DNA from: Littorina saxatilis
Lineage: Eukaryota; Mollusca; Gastropoda; Littorinimorpha; Littorinidae
Reading direction: 5' to 3'
DNA: 64,000 bases
Assembly: GCF_037325665.1 (NCBI RefSeq)
Contig: NC_090254.1
Span: 15,939,519-16,003,518 of the forward strand
The translations under genes were made by a program, and so were the position numbers. The stretch's first letter is position 1. Each line of letters opens with the position of its first letter. The notes beneath the pieces are model-generated. The model was not told the DNA's origin. It saw nothing but the letters and a program-made list of their open reading frames with translations, and made no database searches. Shown here one piece after another: positions 32,919 through 44,781 of this stretch.

Positions 32919-35179
32919 TTTACAAGTACGGACGCAAACAAGTCACCACTATGGAAGACATTTGCATAAAGACGCGACAACAAACAGAATGTTCAACGTG
33001 TACATGTTACATACTGGCACTTGTCCGCAGCAAGTCACGGTCTGATTTCCATGAATGTTCTCACAATCTGATTTTTAACTACCTGATGTTTTTTAGGGCG
33101 GGGGGGGGGGGGGGGTCGTCTGCACTCTTTACCAAAGATTGTTCGCGGAAGATTTTGGACAAGATCCCCACAACGTTGTGCCTTGCCTGCATAAAAGGTA
33201 TTACATGTATGCAAGTGAATACACTTGTGCATGAAGTTACCTGTTGGCTGACGTTGAAAGAAGGTGGGGGTTTACATTAAAAACGGTTCAGGGGGGGGGG
33301 GGGGGGGGGGTCTTTTGAGGGTTTCCACGGCCGGGGTATTATAATGTAGATTTATCGTGTCTGCATCTCCGAACAAGTTTCGTGAATGAAGTAGACTGGA
33401 TGAAAAGGCTGTAACCTATACCCACGCATAACCTACCCCCAAACATATACTGACAGCGGCTCTACTGAAGCTCAGCACATTTGTATCGTGTAATCAGAAT
33501 TTATAAAGTAAGCCAAACCGAGGAAGAAAACAACTTTTGCACAATACCGTGTCCTCACTTTCCTACTACAACTGTTATCATTTAGTTCACGAAACACACA
33601 AAACCTCCACAAGAGTTCTTTTTAATTAGATTTTTTTTTAAAGAAAACATATATATATATATATACCCTGAATATTTTTGCATTCAGAAGAATAGGCCGA
33701 TTTTTATTCCCACTAACGTGCAAGACAATGAAAATAAACTGGGCAAAATAATTCACAAAATTCTATTTGGGCGTAAGCAGACGAACAATTACCCACTTTC
33801 CATTTATCTCACACACACAAATACTCCAACATTTTAATAAAATGACAAAAATGAACACTTCTTCGAACAGGTGTTACACACAACCGCCAATTTCCAACAA
33901 ACAGCTTTCTCGTAACGTTCTACATTAACAACAACATGAACAACCTCTCAGACGGTTCATTCGGCAGTTTAAACGGGTGTGGGAGGGCACAGGTTATCAT
34001 CAGATTCGCACCTGTCATTCTTATTTTCAAGCGACAGGTAGACACAAAGCTATCACAGGGGGTGGCGGTCAGTAGGTATGCCTTTCAGTCACTGCTCGAC
34101 CCGGCTGGTTTCTGGACTGGTCACGGAAATCAGTGAAAAAAATGTAATTTGGTTAGCTACAACTGTTAACCTTCAATGAACGGGCACCCTTGGGATCAGT
34201 CTTGGTGTATATTTTGGTCAAAATAAAAGACAAAGGGACAACCAAATTATTTTGTCATCATTTTCACGAGTTTTCATTCACAAGCACCTGGGAAATAAAT
34301 CTCATGTTCCCCGGGGAATAAATCCCCGGTTACCATAGTTGCAGGAAGCCCTATTACATGGATAATCAAAAGCAAACCCAATAGAAACGCTCGAGGATTC
34401 TTCGGCTCTTTTCATTGGCGTTTCCCCAGACCTAAACAGACGACAAGACACTGCTTTGCAAAGTTCCAAAAACCAACTGGAAAACTGGCAAAAGTAAACA
34501 AAAAAACAAAACTACTTCAATAAATTCGTCACAAACAAATGAAACCTACCGATATGTTATGTCTTCTTACAAAGTCACGGAGTGCGTGTATCTGTGTTTC
34601 GATACACAGACGTTCGGAGAAACACGAACGTCAAGTTCAAGTAAAACGACACCTGACACACACATTTTGACCCGTGCACAAGACGTTGTATCGATAAACG
34701 AAGCACAAGTAAGAAATAATAATAAAAGCAAAGAAAATAGCAACACGATATGCAAACATCTAACAAAGCCGAGCAAGCAGAATGACAGGTCTAATGAAAA
34801 ACAAAGAGGTACCGAGTCGGAAACATGTCGCGATTCTTTCCTTCGCTGCACGACGCAAATCTTCTGTGACCTTTGACCAAACGTAGCTTCCACATTCGAT
34901 CACCGTGCTCAGCTTAATAATATTTAAAACAGAAAGCCGAGGGGGTGGAATACCGATATGAACCTACAGAAATGTGCATCCTCAAACCTGACATATTCAT
35001 CCCAACTCATTTAATGAACTCAAAAACACAGAAAGTTGCTTTCACACGCCATCTTTGACTGCCAGTGGTTAGCAAACCGGGACCCGTGTGGTTATCCGCA
35101 CGGTACCCGTGTTTCAAAGCATGGCTCCCTGGGTTGATTGTGCACTTGTTTTCTCACTACCAAAATGATGACAAAAACG
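32919..35179. other. No gene recognised; long G runs
   Basis: Contains G homopolymers near 33098-33115 and 33288-33310. Overlapping frames on both strands at 34559-34893 lack motifs and splice partners, so they are not called. Confidence 0.5.
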
Positions 35180-35305
35180 ATGTTTGATTGTTTGTTGACA
35201 GACCGGCCTTCGGCCTTGGTCAATAAATATGAAACAAAAGACGATATGCTCCCCCTCGGACAGACAAAAAAGCTGGTCTGTCAACAACCCATCAAACATC
35301 TTATA
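35180..35305. repeat. Short inverted-repeat element
   Basis: Ends GATGTTTGATTGTTTGTTGA and its near complement (...CAACAACCCATCAAACATC) face each other over about 125 bp, with a CCGGCCTTCGGCC palindrome inside. It looks like a miniature fold-back element. Target duplication unclear. Confidence 0.45.
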
Positions 35306-35749
35306 GTGTTCTTACATGGGAGGTATCGCACTGCAGATCAACTGTACTTCACAGGCAGACGACACAAAATAGATATATATGAACAGAAAGTTGTTGTTGG
35401 ACCCCCCCCCCCCCCTCCCCTGTACTTTTTAAAAAAATAGCTTTTGCTCCATAGAGTGTTTGTCAAATTCACTCTCAAAGTGGATGTAATGATGGTTATA
35501 TCGCTTATATGTTTGTGTGCTTGTTTGCGTGGTAGCCGTTATTTGGGTGGTAGCCGGTAGCTGTTTCACTAGATTACGGGTTGATTATGCTAGTCACCAT
35601 GATTAGATAATCGATTATATAATCAGTAACATTACATAATGCTGCTTTCCGTAATGCAACAGGCAAAACAAATAAGTAAATAAAAATGATTTGAACGTTT
35701 ACTCGGCGACAGCATACCAAAAGTGGAGACATACCCCAAACCATATTAC

Positions 35750-36030
35750 CTTTTTTTAAATTTTTTTTTTGGTCAGGGTAGAAAATAACTATACAGGGAC
35801 GCAAAGAGACTGGACTTACTATACAAAGAGAAAGACAACACATTACAAAACAAATGAGACAAAAGGGATGCGGGGTTAACCCCCTTGTGTCGTCTGCCGT
35901 CTGTTACTTTCGTTTTGACGCTTTTTTTTTATTTTTTTTTTATACAAATGCAATAAAAAAAAAGTCTAGGGTCGGCGGGAAAAAAACTAGGAACTAGGTA
36001 GGGTCGGGAGACCAAAAACATACAACTTGT
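35750..36030 (-). mobile_element. PIF/Harbinger-like miniature element, diverged copy
   Basis: Contains CGCAAAGAGACTGGA and TAGGGTCGGCGGG blocks that match, in reverse, the body of the element at 42039-42404. Its ends are not clean. R1 copy C lies directly to its right. Confidence 0.45.
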
Positions 36031-36038
36031 TTTTGTTA

Positions 36039-36100
36039 TATTTAGTCAAGTTTTGACTAAATATTTTAACGTAGAGGGGGGAATCGAGACGAGGGTCGTG

Positions 36101-36175
<75 letters not shown>

Positions 36176-36957
36176 TGTCTGTCTGTGTGTGTGTGTAGAG
36201 CGATTCAGACTAAACTACTGGACCGATCTTTATGAAATTTGACATGAGAGTTCCTGGGTATGAAATCCCCAAACGTTTTTTTCATTTTTTCAATAAATGT
36301 CTTTGATGACGTCATATCCGGCTTTTCGTGAAAGTTGGCGCGGCACTGTCACGCTCTCATTTTTCAACCAAATTGGTTGAAATTTTGGTCAAGTAATTTT
36401 CGACGAAGGCCGGGGTTTGGTATTGCATTTCAGCTTGGTGGCTTAAAAACTAATGAGTGAGTTTGGTCATTAAAAATCTGAAAATTGTAAAAAAAAATTA
36501 TTTTTTATAAAACGATCCAAATTTACGTACATCTTATTCTCCTCCATCATTTTCTGATTCCAAAAATATATAAATATGTTATATTTGGATTAAAAACAAG
36601 CTCTGAAAATTAAAAAAATTAAAATTATTATCAAAATTAAATTGTCCAAATCAATTTAAAAACACCTTCATCTTATTCTTTGTCGGTTCCTGATTCCAAA
36701 AACATATAGATATGATATGTTTGGATTAAAAACACGCTCAGAAAGTTAAAACGAAGAGAGGTACAGAAAAGCGTGCTATCCTTCTCAGCGCAAGTACTAC
36801 CCCGCTCTTCTTGTCAATTTCACTGCCTTTGCCGTGCGCGGTGGACTGACGATGCTACGAGTATACGGTCTTGCTGCGTTGCATTGCGTTCAGTTTCATT
36901 CTGTGAGTTCGACAGCTACTTGACTAAATGTTGTATTTTCGCCTTACGCGACTTGTT
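36039..36957 (+). repeat. R1 dispersed repeat, copy C (type 2)
   Basis: Full length with an expanded pure GT tract (36103-36174). Core palindrome TCAACCAAATTGGTTGA places it in type 2. CGCCTTACGCGACTTGTTT end intact. Confidence 0.85.
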
Positions 36958-37673
36958 TGCCTTAGTCCCGTGTTTGTCGAAAAGTCACAGTATTCCCTCC
37001 TGTTACTGTGACACTATTCAATGTTTGATGTTGGTAGGATATAGAGTTGTTGCTCAAGGGAAATATTCCCAGCATTGGTCCTGATTACTGAGTGCGATAT
37101 GCTAGAATCTTCAGATGCCAAAAACAGACTTTGGTGCCAAAACATCGTTTTAAGTATCGACCAATGAAAAATACCCCCCAAAAAGTAGAAACTAAAATAA
37201 AGTATCGAAAAGCTCACAGATAAGCTCACTGATAAGCTCACTCTAGAGCCAGTTGCCCCAACAACCGTTCAAGGGCAAAAATGTACTAAGTGACACAAAC
37301 GGTTTCACTGGAGCCAGTGGTTGAAATGGCCTCTTGAGGTACGTACACTCAGTCTCACAAAATATTAAAGGCAGTTTCATAGGAGTCATCTTGGCTTTGT
37401 TCAGGTAAAAATTGGCTCAAGGGAAAATCCTGGCCTCAACCCCAAACAAATAAGGTCGCACGGTCTCAAACTTGTGAGAATCTCCTTCAGTATTCAGATA
37501 CGACACCTAAATTACCCATCATTAGACCCAGGGATTCTATAATTAAACAGCAGGAAACCTTGAGCCTTGAGGGTGCCAAGGAAAACAATTGCTGAATAAA
37601 TTGAGGTCTTTGTCAAGGAGGTTCCTGTACAGTTCAGAGAAATCCTGCTTGCTGCCGTGTGAGCAGAGAAAAA
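36958..37673. other. No gene recognised
   Basis: Unique-looking sequence between R1 copies C and D, without coding or repeat signal that I can name. Confidence 0.5.
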
Positions 37674-38519
37674 ACAAGTCGCGTAAGGCGAAGTTACTAC
37701 ATTATGTCAAGCTGTGGAACTCACAGAATGAAACTGAACGCACTGCATTTTTTCACAATGAACGTAGTCCGCCGCTAGTGCAAAAGGCAGTGAAAGTGAC
37801 GAGCCTGTTCAGCGCTGTAGCGGTTGCGCTGCGCTGCATAGCACGCTTTACTGTACCTCTCTTCGTTTTAACTTTCTGAGCGTGTTTTTAATCCAAACAT
37901 ATCATATCTATATGTTTTTGGAATCAGGAACCGACAAGGAATAAGATGAAATTGTTTTTAAAACGATTTCGGAAATTTAATTTTAATCATAATTTTTATA
38001 TTTTTAATTTTCAGAGCTTGTTTTTAATCCGAATATAACATATCTATATGTTTTTGGAATCAGAACATGATAAAGAATAAAATAAAAGTAATTTTGGATC
38101 GTTTTATAAAAAAATAATTTTAATTACAATTTTCAGATTTTTAATGACCAAAGTCATTAATTAATTTTTAAGCCACCAAGCTGAAATGCAATACCGAAGT
38201 CCGGCCTTCGTCGAAGATTGCTTGGCCAAAATTTCAATCAATTTGATTGAAAAATGAGGGTGTGACAGTGCCGCCTCAACTTTTACAAAAAGCCGGATAT
38301 GACGTCATCAAAGACATTTATCGAAAAAATGAAAAAAAAAGTCCGGGGATATCATTCCCAGGAACTCTCATGTCAAATTTCATAAAGATCGGTCCAGTAG
38401 TTTAGTCTGAATCGCTCTACACACACACACACGCACAGACAGACAGACAGACACACACACACATACACCACATCCTCGTCTCGATTCCCCCCTCTACGTT
38501 AAAACATTTAGTCAAAACT
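37674..38519 (-). repeat. R1 dispersed repeat, copy D (type 1)
   Basis: Reverse orientation, starting ACAAGTCGCGTAAGGCG. The terminal hairpin is cut after AGTCAAAACT, and another R1 scrap follows (38519-38575, with GACGTCATCA and ATTCCCAGG), so this end was rearranged. Confidence 0.8.
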
Positions 38520-38727
38520 GACGTCATCAGGCATTTATAGAAAAAAAAGTAAAACAAATTGTATTCCCAGGTCACACACCATTTACAGGGACGCCGGCCG
38601 GGTGCCACTCTTCTGTGCTCGGCTGACCGAAACCGATCAGGTTCGGTCACATGTGGCTAGCTGCATGCCCCCAGCACCCGGCGGACTGTGTCAACCCAGT
38701 CAATCTCTGACCCAGACTGAGGTCAGG

Positions 38728-38995
38728 CAGGGGCGGATCAGTTGCTTTGTAAGGGGGGGGCACTTTGAATCGAAAGTGAATGTGATGGGCGCGAAGCGCC
38801 CGAATTTGCTAGGAGGGTCCGGGGGCATGCCCCCCCCCCCCCCCCCCCCGGAAAAAAATTTGCCCAAAGAAGCAAAATGGTGCCATCTGAACTTAGAAAG
38901 GTCATAGAATCAGCATAGAAAAATCTTTTTTTTTCTTCTTTTTTTTCTGGGGGGGGCACATGCCCCCCCCCCCCCCCCCCCCTCGTCCGCCCCTG
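38728..38995. mobile_element. M1 short inverted-repeat element, copy 4
   Basis: Starts CAGGGGCGGATCAG, ends CTCGTCCGCCCCTG, with a perfect 5-bp duplication TCAGG (38723-38727 and 38996-39000). It contains the GGGGGCATGCCCCCC palindrome with the C run expanded to over 20 bases. Confidence 0.85.
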
Positions 38996-39010
38996 TCAGG
39001 GACGGACGAT

Positions 39011-39045
39011 GGGGGCGGGGCGGGGCGGGGCGGGGGGTAGGGTGA
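39011..39045 (+). repeat. G-rich tract with quadruplex potential
   Basis: Five G runs of four or more separated by single C bases (GGGGCGGGGC units), just outside M1 copy 4. The spacing fits a G-quadruplex, though no function is implied by sequence alone. Confidence 0.5.
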
Positions 39046-39510
39046 GGAGCTCTAGACAGAAAGAAGGGTGGGTGCGAGGGAGGGGAGGAATGGGGATGAG
39101 AGGAAAGAAAGAAGTTATGTACACTGTTTGCCTGTCTCTTAGGTGACTGATTTCCCAACACCGTTTCATTCACCTCGGTGAGCTACACAAATGTTTTCAC
39201 TCAGTTTGAGTTTCTTGTCTTTATATATATAAGTACTATGAGGCTGAAAAGGCAGTTCACTGCGCTACTCTTATGGGGGGACAAGAGGAAAATTTGTATT
39301 CTGACTAACACTCTCAGAATACAGCAAAACAAGGCTATTATCCTGGGACTCACCTGCTTGGGACTATTCTTTAAATGGAGACACACACACACACAGCGGC
39401 ACAATTGCTTTGCTTGTAACCAGTCCTTGTCCAACACTTGTTTGCAAACTGGAAAAATAGCAGCTGTTGTTCTCTTCATGTTTTGTCTATTTCTTTGTTT
39501 TGTTCCTTTT

Positions 39511-39669
39511 TTCTGTCTGCTCCTTCCTTTGCATCTGTTTGTATTTTGTTATTGTTGTTGCTTTGTTTGTGTGTGTGCCGGCGTGGGTCATTGTTGTGAA
39601 CTTTAAAACTTTTTTCAGAGCAAAATAAAGTTTTGGTTGGCCGGGTTATCCTAAACCTTTTTCCTTTTT
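39511..39669 (+). repeat. 159-bp duplicated flank, left copy
   Basis: Starts TTCTGTCTGCTCCTTCC and ends CTAAACCTTTTTCC plus T run. It recurs with about four differences at 41434-41594, so it brackets the R1 pair E/F as a long direct repeat. Confidence 0.85.
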
Positions 39670-40559
39670 ACATTTAGTCAAGTTTTAACTAAATGTTTTA
39701 ACGTAGAGGGGGGAATCGAGACGAGGGTTGTGGTGCATGTGTGTGTATGTGTGTGTGTGTGTCTGTCTGTCTGTCTGTCTGTGTGTGTGTGTAGAGCGCT
39801 TCAGACCAAACTACTGGACCGATCTGTATGAAATTTGACATGAGAGTTCCAAGAATGATATCCCCGGACATTTTTTTCTTTTTTTCGATAAATACCTTTG
39901 ATGACGTCATATCCGGCTTTTTGTAAAAGTTGAGGTGGCACTGTCACACCCTCATTTTTCAATCAAATTGATTGAAATTTTGGCCCAGCAATCTTCGACG
40001 AAGGCCAGACTTCGGTATAGCATTTCAGCTTGGTGGCTTAAAAATTAATTAATGACTTTGGTGAAATTGGTCATTAAAAATCTGAAAATTGTAAAAAAAA
40101 AAAATTTTTAAAAACGATCCAAATTTATGTTTATCTTATTCTTCATCATTTTCTGATTCCAAAAACATATAAATATGTTATATTCGGATTAAAAACAAGC
40201 TCTAAAAATTAAAAATATAAAAATTATTATTAAAATTTTTTTTTCGAAATCGTTTTAAAAACACTTTCATCTTATTTCTTGTTGGTTCCTGATTCCAAAA
40301 ACATATAGATATATGTTTGGATTAAAAACACGCTCAGAAAGTTAAAACGAAGAGAGGTAAAGAAAAGCGTGCTATCCTTCTCAGCGCAACGAATATCCCG
40401 CTCTTCTTGTCAATTCCACGGGCACTGCCTTTGCCACGGGCGGTGGAGTGACGATGCTACGAGTATACGGTCTTGCTGCGTTGCGTTGCGTTCAGTTTCA
40501 TTCTGTGAGTTCGACAGCTACTTGACTAAATATTGTATTTTCGCCTTACGCGACTTGTT
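39670..40559 (+). repeat. R1 dispersed repeat, copy E (type 1)
   Basis: Type 1 core (TCAATCAAATTGATTGA). Near its 3' end it shares with copy F private variants (CAACGAATATCCCGC, CCACGGGCACTGCC) not seen in the other six copies. Confidence 0.85.
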
Positions 40560-41434
40560 ATATTTAGTCAAGTTTTGACTAAATATTTTAACATCGAGGG
40601 GGAATCGAAACGAGGGTATGGTGTATGTGTGTCTGTCTGTCTGTCTGTGCGTGTGTGTGTGTGTGTGTGTAGAGCGATTCAGACTAAACTACTGGACCGA
40701 TCTTTATGAAATTTGACATGAGAGTTCCTGGGTATGAAATCCCCGAACGTTTTTTTCATTTTTTTGATAAATGTCTTTGATGACGTCATATCCGGCTTTT
40801 CGTGAAAGTTGAGGCGGCACTGTCACGCCCTCATTTTTCAACCAAATTGGTTCAAATTTTGGTCAAGTAATCTTCGACGAAGCCCGGGGTTCGGTATTGC
40901 ATTTCAGCTTGGTGGCTTAAAAATTAATTAATGACTTTGGTCATTAAAAATCGGAAAATTGTAAAACAAAATAAAAATTTATAAAACGGTCCAAATTTAC
41001 GTTTATCTTATTCTCCATCATTTGCTGATTCCAAAAACATATAAATATGTTATATTCGGATTAAAAACAAGCTCTGAAAATTAAATATATAAAAATTATT
41101 ATCAAAATTTTTTTTTCGAAATCGTTTTAAAAACACTTTCATCTTATTCCTTGTCGGTTCCTGATTCCAAAAACATATAGATATGATATGTTTGGATTAA
41201 AAACACGTTCAGAAAGTTAAAACGAAGAGAGGTACAGAAAAGCGTGCTATCCTTCTCAGCGCAACGAATATCCCGCTCTTCTTGTCAATTCCACGGGCAC
41301 TGCCTTTGCCACGGGCGGTGGAGTGACGATGCTACGAGTATACGGTCTTGCTGCGTTGCGTTGCGTTCAGTTTCATTCTGTGAGTTCGACAGCTACTTGA
41401 CTAAATATTGTATTTTCGCCTTACGCGACTTGTT
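40560..41434 (+). repeat. R1 dispersed repeat, copy F (type 2)
   Basis: Directly abuts copy E in the same orientation. Core is type 2 (TCAACCAAATTGGTT), but the 3' part carries copy E's private variants, so the copies have exchanged sequence or one seeded the other. Confidence 0.85.
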
Positions 41435-41594
41435 TCTGTCTGCGCCTTCCTTTGCATCTGTTTGTATTTTGTTGTTGTTGTTGCTTTGTTTGTGTGTGTG
41501 CCGGCGTGGGTCATTGTTGTGAACTTTAAAACTTTTTTTTTCAGAGCAAAAAAAGTTTTGGTTGGCCGGGTTATCCTAAACCTTTTTCCTTGTT
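41434..41594 (+). repeat. 159-bp duplicated flank, right copy
   Basis: Second copy of 39511-39669, starting TTCTGTCTGCGCCTTCC right at the end of R1 copy F. Confidence 0.85.
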
Positions 41595-41608
41595 TATTTT
41601 GTAAGCAG

Positions 41609-41743
41609 GCCATTGTTAATGTAAGAAGACATGCAGTTATTGCAGGAATGTCTTCTCTGGTTTCCACACCATTCAAATTTCGAGGAAGAGATTTCTACAC
41701 TGCACGGATGCGTGCACATCAATACAATGTACATCCAAACTAG
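41609..41743 (+). CDS. Candidate 3' coding exon, unknown protein
   Basis: After TTTTGTAAGCAG at 41597-41608 a frame gives 44 residues (AIVNVRRHAVIAGMSSL, then PFKFRGRDFYTARMRAHQ) ending in TAG. The segment is protein-like and not repeated in the window. The acceptor has a weak pyrimidine tract and no upstream exon was recognised. It could be the last exon of a + strand gene, a gene fragment, or chance. Confidence 0.3.
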   Translation, partial: AIVNVRRHAVIAGMSSLVSTPFKFRGRDFYTARMRAHQYNVHPN

Positions 41744-42038
41744 GTGCTAGAACTTACTTTTTGTGACATTTTTGTGTTGAGTAAAAAAAGCAAATTGATG
41801 GGGTTTTGATAGTTCGTTTAGAAAGGAGCAGTGTAGAAAGGTTCACTAAGAAAGGGTTTGCAGAAGCATGAACATATTTTCAATTGGGAAAACATTAAGG
41901 GTTGGGTGCTTGCAGCTTATGAAACCACACACACACATATGTATGTATACACACACACTCTTTCTCTTAATCTCTCTTTCCCTTTCTCTTTCAGGCAGGC
42001 AGACATGTACACATGCACACTCTTTGCTAACTTTATAA

Positions 42039-42404
42039 GGCAAAAAAAAAAAATTGTCTGTTTCTGGTCACCCGACCGACCCTAAATTTCGGCGCCGACC
42101 CTAAACCTTTGTTTTCCAAACTGAAACATTTTTTTTTTTTTTTTGGTGGTAAAGGACAGGGTGAGAAAATGAACAACAAAAACGTGTGAAAACGAAAGTC
42201 CGCTGACGATTTGTAAATGTGCTCAGTGTCTTGTCTCCATGTATAGTGAATCCAGTCTCTTTGCGCGATTTTTAAAGTTAGTTTTATTGGTCTACATTTG
42301 GGGTAAAAAAAAATAAAAATAATAAATAAATAAAAAATCCCTACCTACCTACCCTATTTTTTTTAGCCATGTTACCAGAAACAGACAATTTTTTTTGTTT
42401 GGCC
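42039..42404. mobile_element. PIF/Harbinger-like miniature element
   Basis: Inverted ends share AATTGTCTGTTTCTGGT / ACCAGAAACAGACAATT, and outside them GGC(C)AAA...A and T...TTTGGCC. The trinucleotide TAA flanks both ends (42036-42038 and 42405-42407), the target preference of PIF/Harbinger elements. No coding sequence. Confidence 0.6.
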
Positions 42405-42920
42405 TAATCATGCACTACCATCAGATAAAGTTTTCTAAAACAAAACGTTAGCAGCACTATCAGCTCTTTTTGCAAGTGCTATAAACTACATTAGGACAAA
42501 ACCAATTTTTCTCAGAATATATATCATGCTTGCAGCTTAAACAAACAAAGCATTTCGGAACCAGTGGCACTAAAACCACTGTACTAACAGTAAAAATTAA
42601 CAAACAGAATGAAGACCCGTAACACAAAACAATCGGGATGCACCAGTACCGTATGCTCAGATATATTGTCAACTGCAATCAGTACATTGGTAAGAATGTG
42701 TAGTGTACTTGAAGTGCACAGCTGGGGATCTCTTGCAATGTTGTCCTATCCCCCCAATGCAAAGTGTGCTGACCCTCTTTCTACACCTCTCGCCAGGACA
42801 AACTTTGGTGGCTTTTAGTTTGAAGAGGTGTGAGATCAGCACAACAAATTAAGCTCTGACTAGGCTGAAGTGAAATTACTGCAATTAAACATAGAAGCTG
42901 TGGCTCTTGGATCATTGCAG

Positions 42921-43094
42921 GGTGCTTTTACGCAAGAAAGAAAACTAAGACCTGAGTTATTAACCCGAACTGAAGAAACCCTGAAACATTTATTTGATTG
43001 TGCTCAGAAGAAGGAAAATATAGACCCGGAGAAACAAACATTAAATTATGCAAGCTTAGGTTCATCTAGGTGTATTCAGTATACAAGAAAGTAG
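42921..43094 (+). CDS. Candidate 3' coding exon, unknown protein
   Basis: Starting after GGATCATTGCAG (42909-42920), a frame gives 57 residues including QERKLRPELLTRTEETLKH and LFDCAQKKENIDPEKQTL before TAG. The charged helix-like composition looks protein-coding and the sequence is not repeated here. No partner exon found. It lies close to and convergent with the OTUD3-like first exon on the other strand. Confidence 0.35.
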   Translation, partial: GAFTQERKLRPELLTRTEETLKHLFDCAQKKENIDPEKQTLNYASLGSSRCIQYTRK

Positions 43095-43358
43095 ATAAAC
43101 ACACAGTAAACATCACCCACACAAACACACACACTATAACACGCACACAGATGAACAGAACACACAGTCACCCACACAAACAAACTCAGACATTAAACAT
43201 TACATGCACAAAGAACATACACACTTGACGACTTGTAAACATTACAAACACACCAAAAACAAAAATTACACACACACAGAACATATGCAGTGCACAAACA
43301 TCACAAAAACACACACCCACACCCAGAGCCCTCCTCCCACTCACAAGGATCTACTCAC

Positions 43359-43669
43359 CCATCAGCGGGAATGTCTCGGAGGCACAAGCCCAGCTTTTTC
43401 AGCTGAATGGCGAAACTGGGAAAGTTCTCATCGTCCGCTAAATACGACTCAATCTTCCGCTCTTTCCTGTAGGCTTCTCGGATTGCCCTTTCTTGTTGCT
43501 TTTGCAACTGCCCATGATTGTTATTATTGGCATGGGGTTCCAGCCTCTGATTTCGGGTCATGTTTGGATGGGGCGGTATCACTGTCTGTCCAGGTCTGTG
43601 ATACCGGTACTGGTGCTGGGCATATGGCAAATAGCCAGGTGGGAGGTAGTGACCGCTGGTTCGTGACAT
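43359..43669 (-). CDS. OTUD3: OTUD3-like deubiquitinase, first coding exon
   Basis: The start ATG is at 43669. The frame gives MSRTSGHYLPPGYLPYAQ, a basic linker (KQQERAIREAYRKERKIES) and then FPSFAIQLKKLGLCLRDIPA, where it reaches ADG and the donor GG|GTGAGT at 43359/43358. In OTUD3 the matching place is [20 protein letters not shown] followed by NC, the OTU catalytic Asp and Cys. The exon therefore stops between the catalytic Asp and the catalytic Cys, with the Cys in the next exon. A pyrimidine-rich acceptor CCCCTACACCTGCAG stands 5 bp before the ATG. OTUD3 is a cytosolic cysteine protease that removes ubiquitin chains. Downstream exons were not found in the 43 kb to the left, so the intron is very long, the exons are too short to see, or the locus is broken. 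Confidence 0.75.
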
Positions 43670-43962
43670 ACAGGCTGCAGGTGTAGGGGAGGGAATGTCA
43701 GAAGTTTTTCATGCGAACAAGTTAACACAGGATGCTGCTACACCAAGGCACCCAACAGCTTCAGCTTCAAGGCTTGGATTCTGAAGTGAAGAAAAGGACA
43801 TGATGGTATTACTGCTTTATAACACATAATGATCAGCCATAAATGTGTTTTTATATAAAGCTTCTGTACACATGTACACCACAAAATACCGGTTCAAGAA
43901 AGGTTTGTTTTATTGTGCCACACAATATACATGTGTGCATCTTCACGTATAGCTCAGTAGTG

Positions 43963-44349
43963 CTGTTGGGGTCTATGTCGACCAAAAGAATGGGATTCAC
44001 TGTAGGTCGAGTTCCTGTAGGTGGATTCTCTGTATACCTAAGACTTTAAAATTGGCAATCTTGTATACAGGGAATACCACAGGGTGTAGTTCCTGTAGCG
44101 TTTTGCTAATATCAATGAAAGTCACGTGATGCTTAGCGACATCGTTAGAATTTGATGTTTTTCGATCTTTTTTTGATATTTCTTAGAAATTCGAGTATGG
44201 TTTGCAAGTTTTATTGAAAAACTGCACCCTGTCGGATTCCCTGTATACTAGATTGCCAATTTTAAAGTCTTAGGTATACAGGGAATCCACCTACAGGAAC
44301 TTGACCTACAGGGAATCCCACTCTTTTGGTCGACATAGACCCCATCAGC
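43963..44349. mobile_element. Fold-back element with ~125-bp inverted ends (MULE-like)
   Basis: Left arm begins GTTGGGGTCTATGTCGACC; the right arm is its complement, and pairing continues for about 125 bp through GACTTTAAAATTGGCAATCT. The loop of about 130 bp has no coding content. CTCAGTAGTG flanks both ends (43953-43962 and 44350-44359). Long inverted ends with a 9-10-bp duplication are typical of Mutator-like miniature elements. It lies in the first intron of the OTUD3-like gene. Confidence 0.7.
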
Positions 44350-44547
44350 CTCAGTAGTGTGGCAATGAAATCAACTTGAAAGCAGACAGAGTTCAAATAT
44401 TTTGGGGACATAAGCTGTACAACACTACATGTTAATTCCTCTGTAATAAAATGATGTACATTTGTATTATAGTCATTAGACTTTCATTAATCATGTGTTG
44501 GCATCAAGAGGTACAATATACCTCAGATCTTAAGTGACGTGGAACAT

Positions 44548-44582
44548 GTGTGTGTGTGTGTGTGTGTGTATGTGTGTGTGTC

Positions 44583-44639
<57 letters not shown>

Positions 44640-44645
44640 GTGTGT
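44548..44645. repeat. (GT)n microsatellite
   Basis: Two GT blocks separated by a short interruption, in the first intron of the OTUD3-like gene. Confidence 0.95.
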
Positions 44646-44781
44646 AGGTAGGAATTTCAAACCCTAACTAAAATGGAACTGCAGAGACACAAAGATAATT
44701 TGCAGGACACACACACACACATAAATAGCCGCCACCACATAAATGTCTGTTAATTGACAGAGTGACAAAAACCACACTCAC

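Noticed and set aside
34559-34893. Overlapping frames of just over 100 codons on both strands
   Set aside because: Both strands are open with low-complexity composition (Ser/Thr/Asn or Leu/Ser/Val runs) and no recognised motif.
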